From JAVBKV01 sp031553885 (GTDB lineage Bacteria; Bacteroidota; Bacteroidia; Bacteroidales; Azobacteroidaceae): a stretch of DNA of 37,296 nucleotides. Positions 16,772-25,023 of this stretch are shown one piece after another. The first letter of the stretch is position 1, and each line of letters starts with the position of its first letter. The translations under genes and the position numbers were made by a program. The DNA is taken from contig JAVBKV010000061.1 of the NCBI GenBank assembly GCA_031553885.1, forward strand, positions 1-37,296. The letters run 5' to 3'. The notes beneath the pieces are model-generated. The model was not told the origin of the DNA and did no database searches. It saw only the letters and a program-made list of their open reading frames with translations.

Positions 16772-16779
16772 CAAAGTTA
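16772..16779 (-). promoter_or_regulatory. -7 box for nfo
   Basis: Minus-strand TAACTTTG fits TAnnTTTG and lies 25 bases before the nfo start codon, between it and the upstream VOC stop. Confidence 0.5.
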
Positions 16780-16787
16780 CATATATA

Positions 16788-17186
16788 TTAATACGCATTC
16801 TCATCCATCCAGAAAAACTCCCAGATATGCCCATCCAAATCATGAATTGCCCAACTATACATAAAACCCAGGTCTTCTTTCCTGGCTTCCGACGCTCCCA
16901 GAGCGATTGCTTTCTTTGCCATTGCGTCGACTTTTTCCTTGTTTTCAAGGGAAATGGCCAGCATGACCTCTGCATGTTGGGATGTATCGGTCAGTGTCTT
17001 TTTTGTAAATGACAGGAAAAACGGTTCGGATAGAAGCATAACCGAGGCTGTCTCGTTAATCACCATACAGGTTGCATTTTCATCTGTAAATTTTTCATTG
17101 AAAGTGAAGCCTAATTCACCGAAGAAATCCATTGTTTTTTTCAGATCCTTTACCGGAATATTCGGAAATATCATTTTTGTGTACAT
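16788..17186 (-). CDS. VOC family (glyoxalase/bleomycin-resistance-like) protein
   Basis: 132 aa, vicinal oxygen chelate fold. The N-terminal beta-alpha-beta unit is seen in KMIFPNIPVKDLKKTMDFFGELGFTFN. The C-terminal unit has the common closing pattern (YSWAIHDLDGHIWEFFWMD), where Asp/His/Glu are typical metal-site positions. Metal use and substrate cannot be told; the family includes lyases, dioxygenases and drug-binding proteins. There is no signal peptide. It is divergent from another VOC gene at 17355 across a 168-bp spacer and sits just upstream of nfo, 41 bp away. Confidence 0.88.
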   Translation of the reverse strand: MYTKMIFPNIPVKDLKKTMDFFGELGFTFNEKFTDENATCMVINETASVMLLSEPFFLSFTKKTLTDTSQHAEVMLAISLENKEKVDAMAKKAIALGASEARKEDLGFMYSWAIHDLDGHIWEFFWMDENAY

Positions 17187-17293
17187 GGTTGTTTTGTTTT
17201 AAGTGGATAATTAAATAAGAACAACTCACGGATAAATAAGTTCTCATTCGAAATTTTAATTTATACTGACATACTGTTGTCACACGAGTGGAT

Positions 17294-17301
17294 TAAGTTT
17301 G
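17294..17301 (+). promoter_or_regulatory. -7 box for the VOC-WYL-OsmC-VOC group
   Basis: TAAGTTTG fits the TAnnTTTG consensus about 54 bases before the VOC start at 17355. No TTTG -33 box at the expected spacing. Confidence 0.45.
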
Positions 17302-17354
17302 CATTGTCATGCATGATAAAACAAAAAGATTATTCACATTAAAAACTTAAAACA

Positions 17355-17768
17355 ATGAAACTTACACCCCATTTTACATTTGATTCACGGGCGAAAGAAG
17401 CACTGGAGTTTTATACCTCTGCTTTGAAAGGAAAACAAGAAGTGGTTTACACTTACCGGGATTGTGCTCCGGATTCAAGAGAGGACCAGTTGGATAAAAT
17501 CATGTATTCGACAATTCGTTTTGGAGAAGATAACATGATCGCCATTTGCGACATGTGTCCGGATAGCGGTCCGGAAAAAGCCGGCAATACGGTTTTCATG
17601 GATCTGGAATTAAAAGCCGAAGAAGTAAAACCAGTTTTTGATGCCCTGGCTGAAAATGGAAAAGTATTGTGCCCGCTTTCAAAAACTTCCTGGACAGAAC
17701 AATTCGGATGTGTGACGGATAAATTCGGTATTTGCTGGAATATCATGCAGGAAGAAGAATCCATGTAA
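17355..17768 (+). CDS. VOC family protein, PhnB-like
   Basis: 137 aa. The opening LTPHFTFDSRAKEALEFYTSAL and the ending FGCVTDKFGICWNIM are characteristic of the PhnB/3-demethylubiquinone-methyltransferase-like branch of the VOC superfamily. The fold is a pair of beta-alpha-beta-beta-beta modules; most PhnB-like members lack the full metal triad and have no proven reaction. Several cysteines (GenBank-style residues 37, 66, 69 by count) are present. It is the first gene of a likely four-gene run (VOC, WYL regulator, OsmC, VOC) with short spacers. Confidence 0.88.
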   Translation: MKLTPHFTFDSRAKEALEFYTSALKGKQEVVYTYRDCAPDSREDQLDKIMYSTIRFGEDNMIAICDMCPDSGPEKAGNTVFMDLELKAEEVKPVFDALAENGKVLCPLSKTSWTEQFGCVTDKFGICWNIMQEEESM

Positions 17769-17804
17769 AATTTATTCCGTATCTTTCCCGAAAAAATTGT
17801 ATAG

Positions 17805-18743
17805 ATGAACAGACTCGAACGAATATCGGCAATTCTTGTCAGCCTGCAATCGCGCTCCGTGATTACAGCCGGACAGATTGCCGAACGGTTCGGGGTTAGC
17901 CTGCGGACCGTTTACCGGGATATACGTGTTCTGGAAGAAGCCGGTATTCCGATTTGCGGAGAAGCCGGTTCTGGTTATTCGTTGGTTTCGGGCTTCAAAC
18001 TCCCTCCCTTGATGTTTACTACTGAAGAAGCAATTGCTTTTCTGATGGCTGAAAAACTGGTGAGTAATCAGTCGAATGCCGATACGCTCGAATTGTACCG
18101 CAGCGGAATGGATAAAATAAGAGCTGTATTGAAGACAGCCGAGAAAAACATCCTGGACGACTTCGATCAGCATATCCGGTTGATAGAGGCTCATAATTCA
18201 CCCCGGCAGGAAGCATCTAATATTTTACAACCTTTGCTTAAAGCGATTCTTGAAAAGAAGGCAATCGTTATACAATATGTTGCCGCTTACAATAATCAGA
18301 TTACCGATAGGGCTGTCGAACCTCAGGGGATTTTCTTTATGTCGGGAAGCTGGTACCTGCTGGCCTGGTGCAAGCTTCGTACAGATTACCGGACATTCAA
18401 CCTGGGCCGTATCCGTTCCCTGACCATTGCCGAAGACGGGTTTGAAAAAGAACATCCTTCATTGCAAAGCCTGATCGACACGTTATATTGTATGCATACT
18501 CCTCATAAGATTCGGATAAGACTTAACACAAACGATGCGTTGTACCGGGTAACCTGGGGAAAATACGCCCATGGTTTTTGTGAGGAAACGGATGAAGACG
18601 GTTGCATCATCCAGACCTACCGCACGGATTCCTTAGATTATTTTGCCCGGTGGTACCTCTCATTTGCCGATATGGCCACCATCCTGGAACCGGAAGAACT
18701 GAAAATAACCGTAAAAGAATTAATAGGAAAAATAACGTTTTAA
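17805..18743 (+). CDS. HTH-WYL transcriptional regulator (YafY family)
   Basis: 312 aa. Residues 1-60 form an HTH_11-type winged helix (ITAGQIAERFGVSLRTVYRD), followed by a linker helix region. A WYL domain starts around residue 140 and includes FFMSGSWYLLAWCKLRTDYR and FNLGRIRSL. A C-terminal WCX-like domain closes the protein. WYL proteins sense nucleic acid fragments or other ligands and often repress stress, defence or metabolic genes. Here it sits between a VOC gene (36 bp upstream) and OsmC, so control of its own cluster is likely. TATCTTTC at 17780-17787 could be a weak internal promoter. Confidence 0.93.
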   Translation: MNRLERISAILVSLQSRSVITAGQIAERFGVSLRTVYRDIRVLEEAGIPICGEAGSGYSLVSGFKLPPLMFTTEEAIAFLMAEKLVSNQSNADTLELYRSGMDKIRAVLKTAEKNILDDFDQHIRLIEAHNSPRQEASNILQPLLKAILEKKAIVIQYVAAYNNQITDRAVEPQGIFFMSGSWYLLAWCKLRTDYRTFNLGRIRSLTIAEDGFEKEHPSLQSLIDTLYCMHTPHKIRIRLNTNDALYRVTWGKYAHGFCEETDEDGCIIQTYRTDSLDYFARWYLSFADMATILEPEELKITVKELIGKITF

Positions 18744-18801
18744 AATTGAAATTGGGTAACAATCAATCGCTGCTATTTTGAAATATAAACGCGGATTTAT
18801 T

Positions 18802-19275
18802 ATGATAAACAAAGAGCACACCTACAGACTGACCGTCCAATGGACCGGAAATCGCGGATCCGGGACTTCCGGTTATCGTACCTACGGACGGGACCATACT
18901 ATTTGTGCAGAGAATAAACCGGAAATTCAGAGTTCGGCCGATCCGGCTTTCCGGGGTGATAAAGCCCGGTACAATCCCGAAGAACTTTTATTGTCGTCGT
19001 TGTCGGGCTGCCATATGCTTTGGTTCCTGCATTTGTGTGCAGATAGTGGTATTGTCGTCGTCGATTATGTCGATTACCCGACGGGGATCATGATTGAAAC
19101 ACCCGATGGGGGAGGAAGATTCAAGGAAGCAACCCTGAATCCGGTTGTCACGATCAAAGAAGAAGTTTCCCGGGAGAAGGTTGAAAGCCTTCATAAAAAA
19201 GCCAATGAATTGTGTTTTATTGCTAATTCGGTAAACTTTCCGATAAAGCATCATGTTACATTGAAAATCAAATAA
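18802..19275 (+). CDS. OsmC-family peroxiredoxin-like protein
   Basis: 157 aa from Met at 18802; an ATG-like start 8 codons upstream is possible, but the family N-terminus fits 18802. Conserved OsmC features are visible: YNPEELLLSSLSGCH with Cys70 and LCFIANSVNFPI with Cys138, the pair that reduces organic hydroperoxides in OsmC/Ohr proteins. Cys79 (LHLC) is an extra cysteine. It is cytoplasmic and likely detoxifies organic peroxides. Downstream of the WYL gene and 11 bp upstream of another VOC gene, it belongs to the same probable operon. Confidence 0.93.
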   Translation: MINKEHTYRLTVQWTGNRGSGTSGYRTYGRDHTICAENKPEIQSSADPAFRGDKARYNPEELLLSSLSGCHMLWFLHLCADSGIVVVDYVDYPTGIMIETPDGGGRFKEATLNPVVTIKEEVSREKVESLHKKANELCFIANSVNFPIKHHVTLKIK

Positions 19276-19286
19276 TAATAATCGTT

Positions 19287-19685
19287 ATGATCACTCCATT
19301 TATCAATTTTGCAGGAAAAGCAGGTGAAGCCATTGCTTTTTACGAAACCGTTTTCGAGGTAAAAGACAAAAAAGTCATGTTGTACAAAGACATGCCTGCA
19401 GACATGAAGCAACATTTTTCGCCAGACACGGATCATTATGTAATGCATGCCGAAATGACGATCAACGGAACGAAGGTCTGGATTGGTGATACGACACAAG
19501 GTATCACATCAGGAGATATGGTCTCGTTGGCCGTTCCACTTTCATCCAAAGAGGATGTTCAACATGTTTTCAATAAACTAAAAGCAGGAGGAACTATACT
19601 CATGGAATTATCCCCTACTTTTTACAGCCCCTTATTCGGAGCCGTACAAGATCAATTCGGTGTTATCTGGCATTTGATCTGTTGA
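19287..19685 (+). CDS. VOC family protein, PhnB-like
   Basis: 132 aa, the second PhnB-like VOC protein of this cluster. It begins MITPFINFAGKAGEAIAFYE and ends FGAVQDQFGVIWHLIC, the same pattern as the VOC protein at 17355 but clearly diverged. YVMHAEMTINGTKVWIGD gives the second strand set. No metal triad can be assigned with confidence. It is 11 bp after osmC and is followed by a good terminator, so it closes the operon. Confidence 0.88.
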   Translation: MITPFINFAGKAGEAIAFYETVFEVKDKKVMLYKDMPADMKQHFSPDTDHYVMHAEMTINGTKVWIGDTTQGITSGDMVSLAVPLSSKEDVQHVFNKLKAGGTILMELSPTFYSPLFGAVQDQFGVIWHLIC

Positions 19686-19703
19686 TTATTGATAGAGCAG
19701 GTT

Positions 19704-19757
19704 AAAAACTCCACTCCCTCATTTTTCCGGTAAGAATGAAGGGGTGGAGTTTTTTTA
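19704..19757 (+). terminator. intrinsic terminator after the VOC-OsmC cluster
   Basis: An inverted repeat with about 20-bp arms (AAAAACTCCACTCCCTCATT against AATGAAGGGGTGGAGTTTTT, two non-Watson-Crick positions) is followed by a T-run. It begins 19 bases after the VOC stop. The rest of 19758-19904 is very AT-rich upstream DNA of the giant gene, with no clear -7 consensus. Confidence 0.85.
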
Positions 19758-19904
19758 TTATATTTTATCTTCTTATTGTATAGGTAAATAAATCTCCGTT
19801 TTCAGTTTTATGTTAAATTTTTAGTTTTATTATTACATACTAAACATTTATTATTTCTTTTTGTTATGTTTTCAAATATGTAAATAATTATAAAATGAAA
19901 TAAT

Positions 19905-22900
19905 ATGAAATTGATGTATTTTTTACTTCATGTTAATAATAAAATGGGTTGTATAGGAAGGGTAATTCCTTATTTTTTATTCGTTTATATACTTGTATCA
20001 TTTCTTTTTACTGGAAATATAGTTGTTGCTCAGACAGGTACTCCGACCTTGCTTACTCCTTCCAATTGTAACACTCCTTTAGTTGGCCCGGGAAGGGTAA
20101 TTAACCGGATTGGCGGTGGATTGACTACGGTCCTTTCCGGATTCTCGGATCTTAATAATTTAACAGATGGTAATTTGGCTAATGCAGCTTCATTTAATAC
20201 GGTTGCAGGATTAAACCTGATAACAAGGGCTCCGATTGTGTCGGTAAAAGATGTTCAGCATTATTATCCGTCAGGAACAATAGTCGGATTTGTTTTTGAG
20301 CCTCCGGCAGGTCTGGCTTCAGCTACTCTGTTGGGTGGATTTTCCATTAATCTTCGTAAAGACAATGGAGTCATTACTAATTTAGCAGCAGATAAATTGT
20401 TGACTCTGAATGTGCTTGGAACATCCGGTGGGCAGAAACGTATTTCTTTTACTTCAACGGTTGATTTTGACGAGGTGGAATTGGTTGTCAATTCCGGAGT
20501 TGGTTTGAGTGTAGCTTCGACATTGAAAGTTTATTATGCTTTTGTGGAACCTGCGGTCGGTTGTCGTTTCGATTGTCCAATATTGAATACAGTGTCTCTT
20601 CCAGTTACGACAGTATCCGGAAATAATAGCGTAGGAGTAGCTACCTTTTCAGTGAATGGTCTGAATAATTTAACGGATGCGGATTTATCCAATTATACAA
20701 CCATGAATTTAACCGCTGTGGCATTAGGTGAAGCTGCTGGATATGTAGGAGTTAAATTTGGGACAGCCTATTCATCCGGAACTTATGCCGGATTTGTATT
20801 TGACGAAAGCCTTTTATCGGTTGGTTTGTTTAATTCTTCTGTTATTGAGATTTATCAGAATGGTACGTTTAAAGAATCAAAATCATTGACTGATAATCTT
20901 ATTGATGTGGGGATACTTGGAAATCAACGGATGATTGGGTTTAAAACAAACAACGGGTTTGATGAAATACGGTTTAAGACTTCGTCTTCGATTCTTTCTC
21001 TCCGGCAAATAAAAGTCTATTATGCTTTTGCCCAAATTGATACGGATGGCGATGGTTTTCCGGATTGTGTGGATAAATGCCCGACCGGCAATGATAACCT
21101 GGATGCGGATGGCGATGGTATTCCTGATGCATGTGATTGCATGCTGGATGCCGGCCCGGATATCACCCTTTGCGGAGATGCATCTACTTATGCTTTTGGT
21201 AATTTGGGCACTGGTCTAACCTGGAGTCTTATTTCACAGCCTCAGGGAGCGAATGCTTCGGTCAGTAATGGTAATGTAAGCGGAATGACACTCCCGGGTG
21301 TCTATACGATTCAGGTAAGCAATAGTAGTATCAACGGATGTACGGATGTTGTCAATATCCGTAAGAATGAACTTATAGGAACTTCATGCAACAATCCGAT
21401 AATCGGCTCCGGAATCGAGGTGTTCGATCCGAGCGGAGGATTGTGTTTGCTATGCCTTTTTACCGGAACTTACGGAGCTTCCAATCTGGTTGATAATGAT
21501 CCGGATAATTATATGGATGCCTCCGGTGTGCTCAGTCTGTTGGATATCAATCGCCCCATTGTCGGAGTGAAAAACAAATCCATGATTTATCCTGCACGTA
21601 CACGTACCGGTTTTGTCATCAAATCTTCAACCGGTTTGATCGATGCAAGTGTATTATCCAACCTGGTTATCAAAACGTATAAAAACGGGATCTTTCAGGA
21701 GGCATCTTCTCCTTCCGGGCAAGTGCTGACAGCAGATGTAATCGGTACGGGAGGCAATGCGAAACAGCGGATCGGTTTTGTCACTACCCAGGATTTTGAT
21801 GCAGTAGCGTTGTATTCCAACTCCCTTCTTGGTGTGTTGACGGATTTGCATATTTATTATGCTTTTCAGGAACCGGAAAATTGTACGAAAAGCGAGGCTG
21901 ATGCCGATTGTATCCAGATGCTTACGGCTGATGGCCCATACAAGGCTGAGTTGAAACTAAACGATACGGCCGGTCTACTTTCGGTTATCAGTACGATTTC
22001 CAATTTAGGAAATATTATTAATTCGAATACCAGTGATTATGCAAGTATCAATCAATTGGTTGGAATTGTAAATCCGGTTTCAATAGCGGTTAAGACTTCC
22101 TCCGTAATTCAGGCCGGAAAATATCAGGCTGGATTTATCATAGCTAAACCTACGGGGGGCCTGGATTTAAGTGCTTTGAGCGGAACGGTTATTCAAACCC
22201 GTCTGAATGGAGGGGGCTGGACCAATTATCCGGTAAGCGCCGGATTGATTGACTTGACGCTCCTGGGTGGAACCAATAGCCCCGTTATGCTGAAATTTAC
22301 TCCTGTTGCCGATTTCAATGAAATTCAATTGACCATGGCTTCTTTGTTGGTGGCCGCGAATACAGTTCGTATATATGGCGCTTTTGTCAGTCCCGATTCA
22401 GATGGCGACGGCATTCCTGATTGTATCGATCCCTGTTGTTCCGGACCATCCGGGGATTGTAACGCCATTGCGGTTATTTCAGATGCTTCCTGTGTCAACT
22501 GCGATGTAAAAGTGGATATTGTTGTATCCGGAACCATTGCTTCCCAGTATTCCAGTTATGCTTTATTCGAAGGAACGAATCAACGGGGAAGTACAATTAA
22601 TTCCAGTAGTGGTTCTTTTATTTTCAAGCCGGCCAGCTCCGGGTTCATTACCTACACGATCAAAGCATCCAGTGATGGTCTGAATTATATTAAACTTAAG
22701 GATATTGTCGTCAATGTTCATCCAGCCGCAGCAACCTGGAAGACAGCGGCCGGTTCTTCAGTCTGGCAGTCAGCTGATAACTGGACTGAAAATACATCCG
22801 GTGGTAGCGGTGGTTATCCGATCTGGTGTACCGACGTAACCATACCGGGTAATGCAACAACCAATTACCCGCTGTTACTTCCAGGTGATGCCTGCCGGGA

Positions 22901-24539
22901 CATTTATTTTCAGTACAATGCTTCTGTCGGTCAGATCCCTCAGTTGAAATATCGTTATGCATACGTAGATTTCAACCCTGGCCGTAATCGCTGGTATATG
23001 TTGTCGGCTCCGTTAAGGTATATGTATTCGGCAGATTATCACGGGGATATAAGCTGGACCGGAGATAATGCTATTTCCCCTAAGATCTACATGCGTTATT
23101 TTGACCTGGATTATGCTGCAAATACTAAACCCAATCCGGATGGTGTACTCGGAGTTTCTACCGGGAATTTCTCCAAGGCGTTTGCTGAGTTAGAGGAAAA
23201 ATTGGATGCTGCTTCCGGTTTTGTTTTGTGGGTGAATGGAAGTAATGCCAATGGAAAAAATTATCCCGATACGAATTTTCCGACAGGAACTCCTTATCAA
23301 TTCCCGAGAAGGACTGCTGGTTTCGATGAGACAACCGGAGATCACGATGTCCAATACGACTATCATACTACGGATGGAAGATGGTACGGTACTCCTTTCA
23401 ATTTGACCCGTGGCGGTAATGATCGGAAAGGAGTTTTCAATACTGCATGGACATCGGTTACCGAACCGGAAAAGGATAATCGTTACCGTTTCATTTATGA
23501 GGAAAAACCGATAGGTGCCAATAAAGAATTTGAAGTTTCCGTGCGTACGGGAAGGACTGAGATTATTGGAAATCCATTCATGTCGCATCTTGATTTTACA
23601 TCATTTTATGCGACCAATACAGGAAAAATCCGTAATTATTTCCGGGTTTGGGATGGAAATCAGTTTTATACCTACGATGGGGATATCGAACCTTCAGCCG
23701 GTTTGGCAGAACCATACATTGCCCCGATGCAATCATTCCTTATCGAAACTCAGGGAAGTGCCGGCAGTAATGTAAGCCTGACTTTTACACCTGCAGCTTC
23801 GCTTTCCAGGGTGGGAAGTTCTTCCCGGTTGAAAAGCTCACCGGCAGCTTCCGATGTTCTGAAAATCTCCGTTTCATCGGGAGGTAACACCGGTTATACA
23901 GTCTTGACTGCCTCAGAAGGTTATTCTGATAACTACCTCCCTGAAGAAGATATTTTTAAATTGTTCTCTCCGTTGACAACTGTTCCGGAAATTTATACTG
24001 TGGTTGGCCAGATGGCCCTGGAAATCAACAAAATCAGTACAGCGTCAGGAAGTCATCTTATCCCATTGGGAATCCGGAGTTCCCAAACCGGTTCGATGGA
24101 GATCGGTGTTACAGGCGCGGATAGTTTCGGGGCTTATTCGGAAGTCCTTCTGGTAGATGCGGAAAATAATAAAACATACGATCTGAGGAAAGAACCCGTA
24201 CTTTCTTTTGTCAAATCTTCGACGGAAAACCTGGAAGGACGTTTTTATATTGCGTTGAAAGAGGGTACAATAGCAGGCAGTATTCAGACAGATGAGCCGT
24301 TGGCTTCCCGGATATCGGTTATGACAAGCGAATCCCGGATTACCGTTTCTTCTCCTGAAGATAAGATACTTGGCATTTATTTGTATGATGTTTCAGGCAT
24401 CTTGCAATATCAACTTCAGCATCTTGAAAACCATTATCAAACGATGGATACTCCTGTGAAATCCGGTATTTATGTTCTTAAGGTGCAAACATCCAAAAAC
24501 ATGACAAATTTTAAATTAGTTTTAAGAACATCCCGCTAA
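19905..24539 (+). CDS. giant T9SS-secreted repeat protein with TSP3-like linkers
   Basis: 1544 aa. A hydrophobic signal peptide ends near IVVAQ; Met14 (19944) is an alternative start giving a more compact signal. Four related modules of about 125-140 residues lie at roughly 82-215, 250-378, 523-650 and 695-831. Each ends in a strand such as YYAFVEP, YYAFAQ, YYAFQEP or YGAFVSP. Calcium-binding thrombospondin type 3-like acidic repeats (DTDGDGFPDCVD, DADGDGIPDACD, DSDGDGIPDCID) sit at about 378-415 and 831-846. An Ig/PKD-like segment follows the first TSP3 group. The last 75 residues (from about 1470, ending SGIYVLKVQTSKNMTNFKLVL) are a type A T9SS sorting domain, so the protein is carried across the outer membrane. 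It is probably an adhesin or surface scaffold; the ligand is unknown. Confidence 0.88.
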   Translation: MKLMYFLLHVNNKMGCIGRVIPYFLFVYILVSFLFTGNIVVAQTGTPTLLTPSNCNTPLVGPGRVINRIGGGLTTVLSGFSDLNNLTDGNLANAASFNTVAGLNLITRAPIVSVKDVQHYYPSGTIVGFVFEPPAGLASATLLGGFSINLRKDNGVITNLAADKLLTLNVLGTSGGQKRISFTSTVDFDEVELVVNSGVGLSVASTLKVYYAFVEPAVGCRFDCPILNTVSLPVTTVSGNNSVGVATFSVNGLNNLTDADLSNYTTMNLTAVALGEAAGYVGVKFGTAYSSGTYAGFVFDESLLSVGLFNSSVIEIYQNGTFKESKSLTDNLIDVGILGNQRMIGFKTNNGFDEIRFKTSSSILSLRQIKVYYAFAQIDTDGDGFPDCVDKCPTGNDNLDADGDGIPDACDCMLDAGPDITLCGDASTYAFGNLGTGLTWSLISQPQGANASVSNGNVSGMTLPGVYTIQVSNSSINGCTDVVNIRKNELIGTSCNNPIIGSGIEVFDPSGGLCLLCLFTGTYGASNLVDNDPDNYMDASGVLSLLDINRPIVGVKNKSMIYPARTRTGFVIKSSTGLIDASVLSNLVIKTYKNGIFQEASSPSGQVLTADVIGTGGNAKQRIGFVTTQDFDAVALYSNSLLGVLTDLHIYYAFQEPENCTKSEADADCIQMLTADGPYKAELKLNDTAGLLSVISTISNLGNIINSNTSDYASINQLVGIVNPVSIAVKTSSVIQAGKYQAGFIIAKPTGGLDLSALSGTVIQTRLNGGGWTNYPVSAGLIDLTLLGGTNSPVMLKFTPVADFNEIQLTMASLLVAANTVRIYGAFVSPDSDGDGIPDCIDPCCSGPSGDCNAIAVISDASCVNCDVKVDIVVSGTIASQYSSYALFEGTNQRGSTINSSSGSFIFKPASSGFITYTIKASSDGLNYIKLKDIVVNVHPAAATWKTAAGSSVWQSADNWTENTSGGSGGYPIWCTDVTIPGNATTNYPLLLPGDACRDIYFQYNASVGQIPQLKYRYAYVDFNPGRNRWYMLSAPLRYMYSADYHGDISWTGDNAISPKIYMRYFDLDYAANTKPNPDGVLGVSTGNFSKAFAELEEKLDAASGFVLWVNGSNANGKNYPDTNFPTGTPYQFPRRTAGFDETTGDHDVQYDYHTTDGRWYGTPFNLTRGGNDRKGVFNTAWTSVTEPEKDNRYRFIYEEKPIGANKEFEVSVRTGRTEIIGNPFMSHLDFTSFYATNTGKIRNYFRVWDGNQFYTYDGDIEPSAGLAEPYIAPMQSFLIETQGSAGSNVSLTFTPAASLSRVGSSSRLKSSPAASDVLKISVSSGGNTGYTVLTASEGYSDNYLPEEDIFKLFSPLTTVPEIYTVVGQMALEINKISTASGSHLIPLGIRSSQTGSMEIGVTGADSFGAYSEVLLVDAENNKTYDLRKEPVLSFVKSSTENLEGRFYIALKEGTIAGSIQTDEPLASRISVMTSESRITVSSPEDKILGIYLYDVSGILQYQLQHLENHYQTMDTPVKSGIYVLKVQTSKNMTNFKLVLRTSR

Positions 24540-24578
24540 AATTCCAGCGAATTTTAGTATTAAAAAAAAAGAATTTTT

Positions 24579-24920
24579 ATGAAATCAATAATTTTATACA
24601 GGATCAATTTATTGGTCCTCCTGCTCTTGCTGTCTGTAAGAATGGGTTATTCAGAAGAATTCGTTTCGGATTGGAGACTGCAGGCAGCCTCTCCTCTTCA
24701 GGAGTTTGATCATGCTTCTTTATCAGAATCGATGCAATCATATTCTCCTGTGGCATTGCGTGCTTCCGGTGATCCGAATGATGATCCGAATGATTCGGAT
24801 AATCCGGAATTAGGATTGGTGGACGAGGAGGCCTCCATTGCTTATGACCCTTGGCTTCTTCTGTCCGGATTAGCCGTTTTATATGGTGTTTACAGGCGTA
24901 AAAAAGATGAGCAGGATTGA
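24579..24920 (+). CDS. small exported protein with C-terminal hydrophobic-basic tail
   Basis: 113 aa. A signal peptide covers about 1-25. The middle is Ser/Glu-rich and low in structure, with an acidic stretch DPNDDPNDSDNPE (65-77). A hydrophobic segment PWLLLSGLAVLYGVY (91-105) follows, then RRKKDEQD. The order of spacer, hydrophobic segment and basic end resembles C-terminal sorting tails (PEP-CTERM or PID-CTERM style), but I do not recognise the exact motif. It lies 39 bp after the giant T9SS gene and before a terminator, so the two are almost surely cotranscribed and may work together at the envelope. A simple membrane anchor is the plain alternative. Confidence 0.75.
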   Translation: MKSIILYRINLLVLLLLLSVRMGYSEEFVSDWRLQAASPLQEFDHASLSESMQSYSPVALRASGDPNDDPNDSDNPELGLVDEEASIAYDPWLLLSGLAVLYGVYRRKKDEQD

Positions 24921-24941
24921 CAGGTAATACTTTTTAAAATG

Positions 24942-24980
24942 AACCCCAACAGTTTTTGTTTAACTATTGGGGTTTTTTTC
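24942..24980 (+). terminator. intrinsic terminator after the T9SS operon
   Basis: AACCCCAACAGTT (24942-24954) pairs with AACTATTGGGGTT (24962-24974) with one mismatch, followed by a T-run. It begins 21 bases after the small tail protein. The convergent GH105 gene ends at 25024. Confidence 0.85.
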
Positions 24981-25023
24981 TATTGAGATGTAGTCTCTTT
25001 ATGCTATTGCCGGATCTCTTCAA

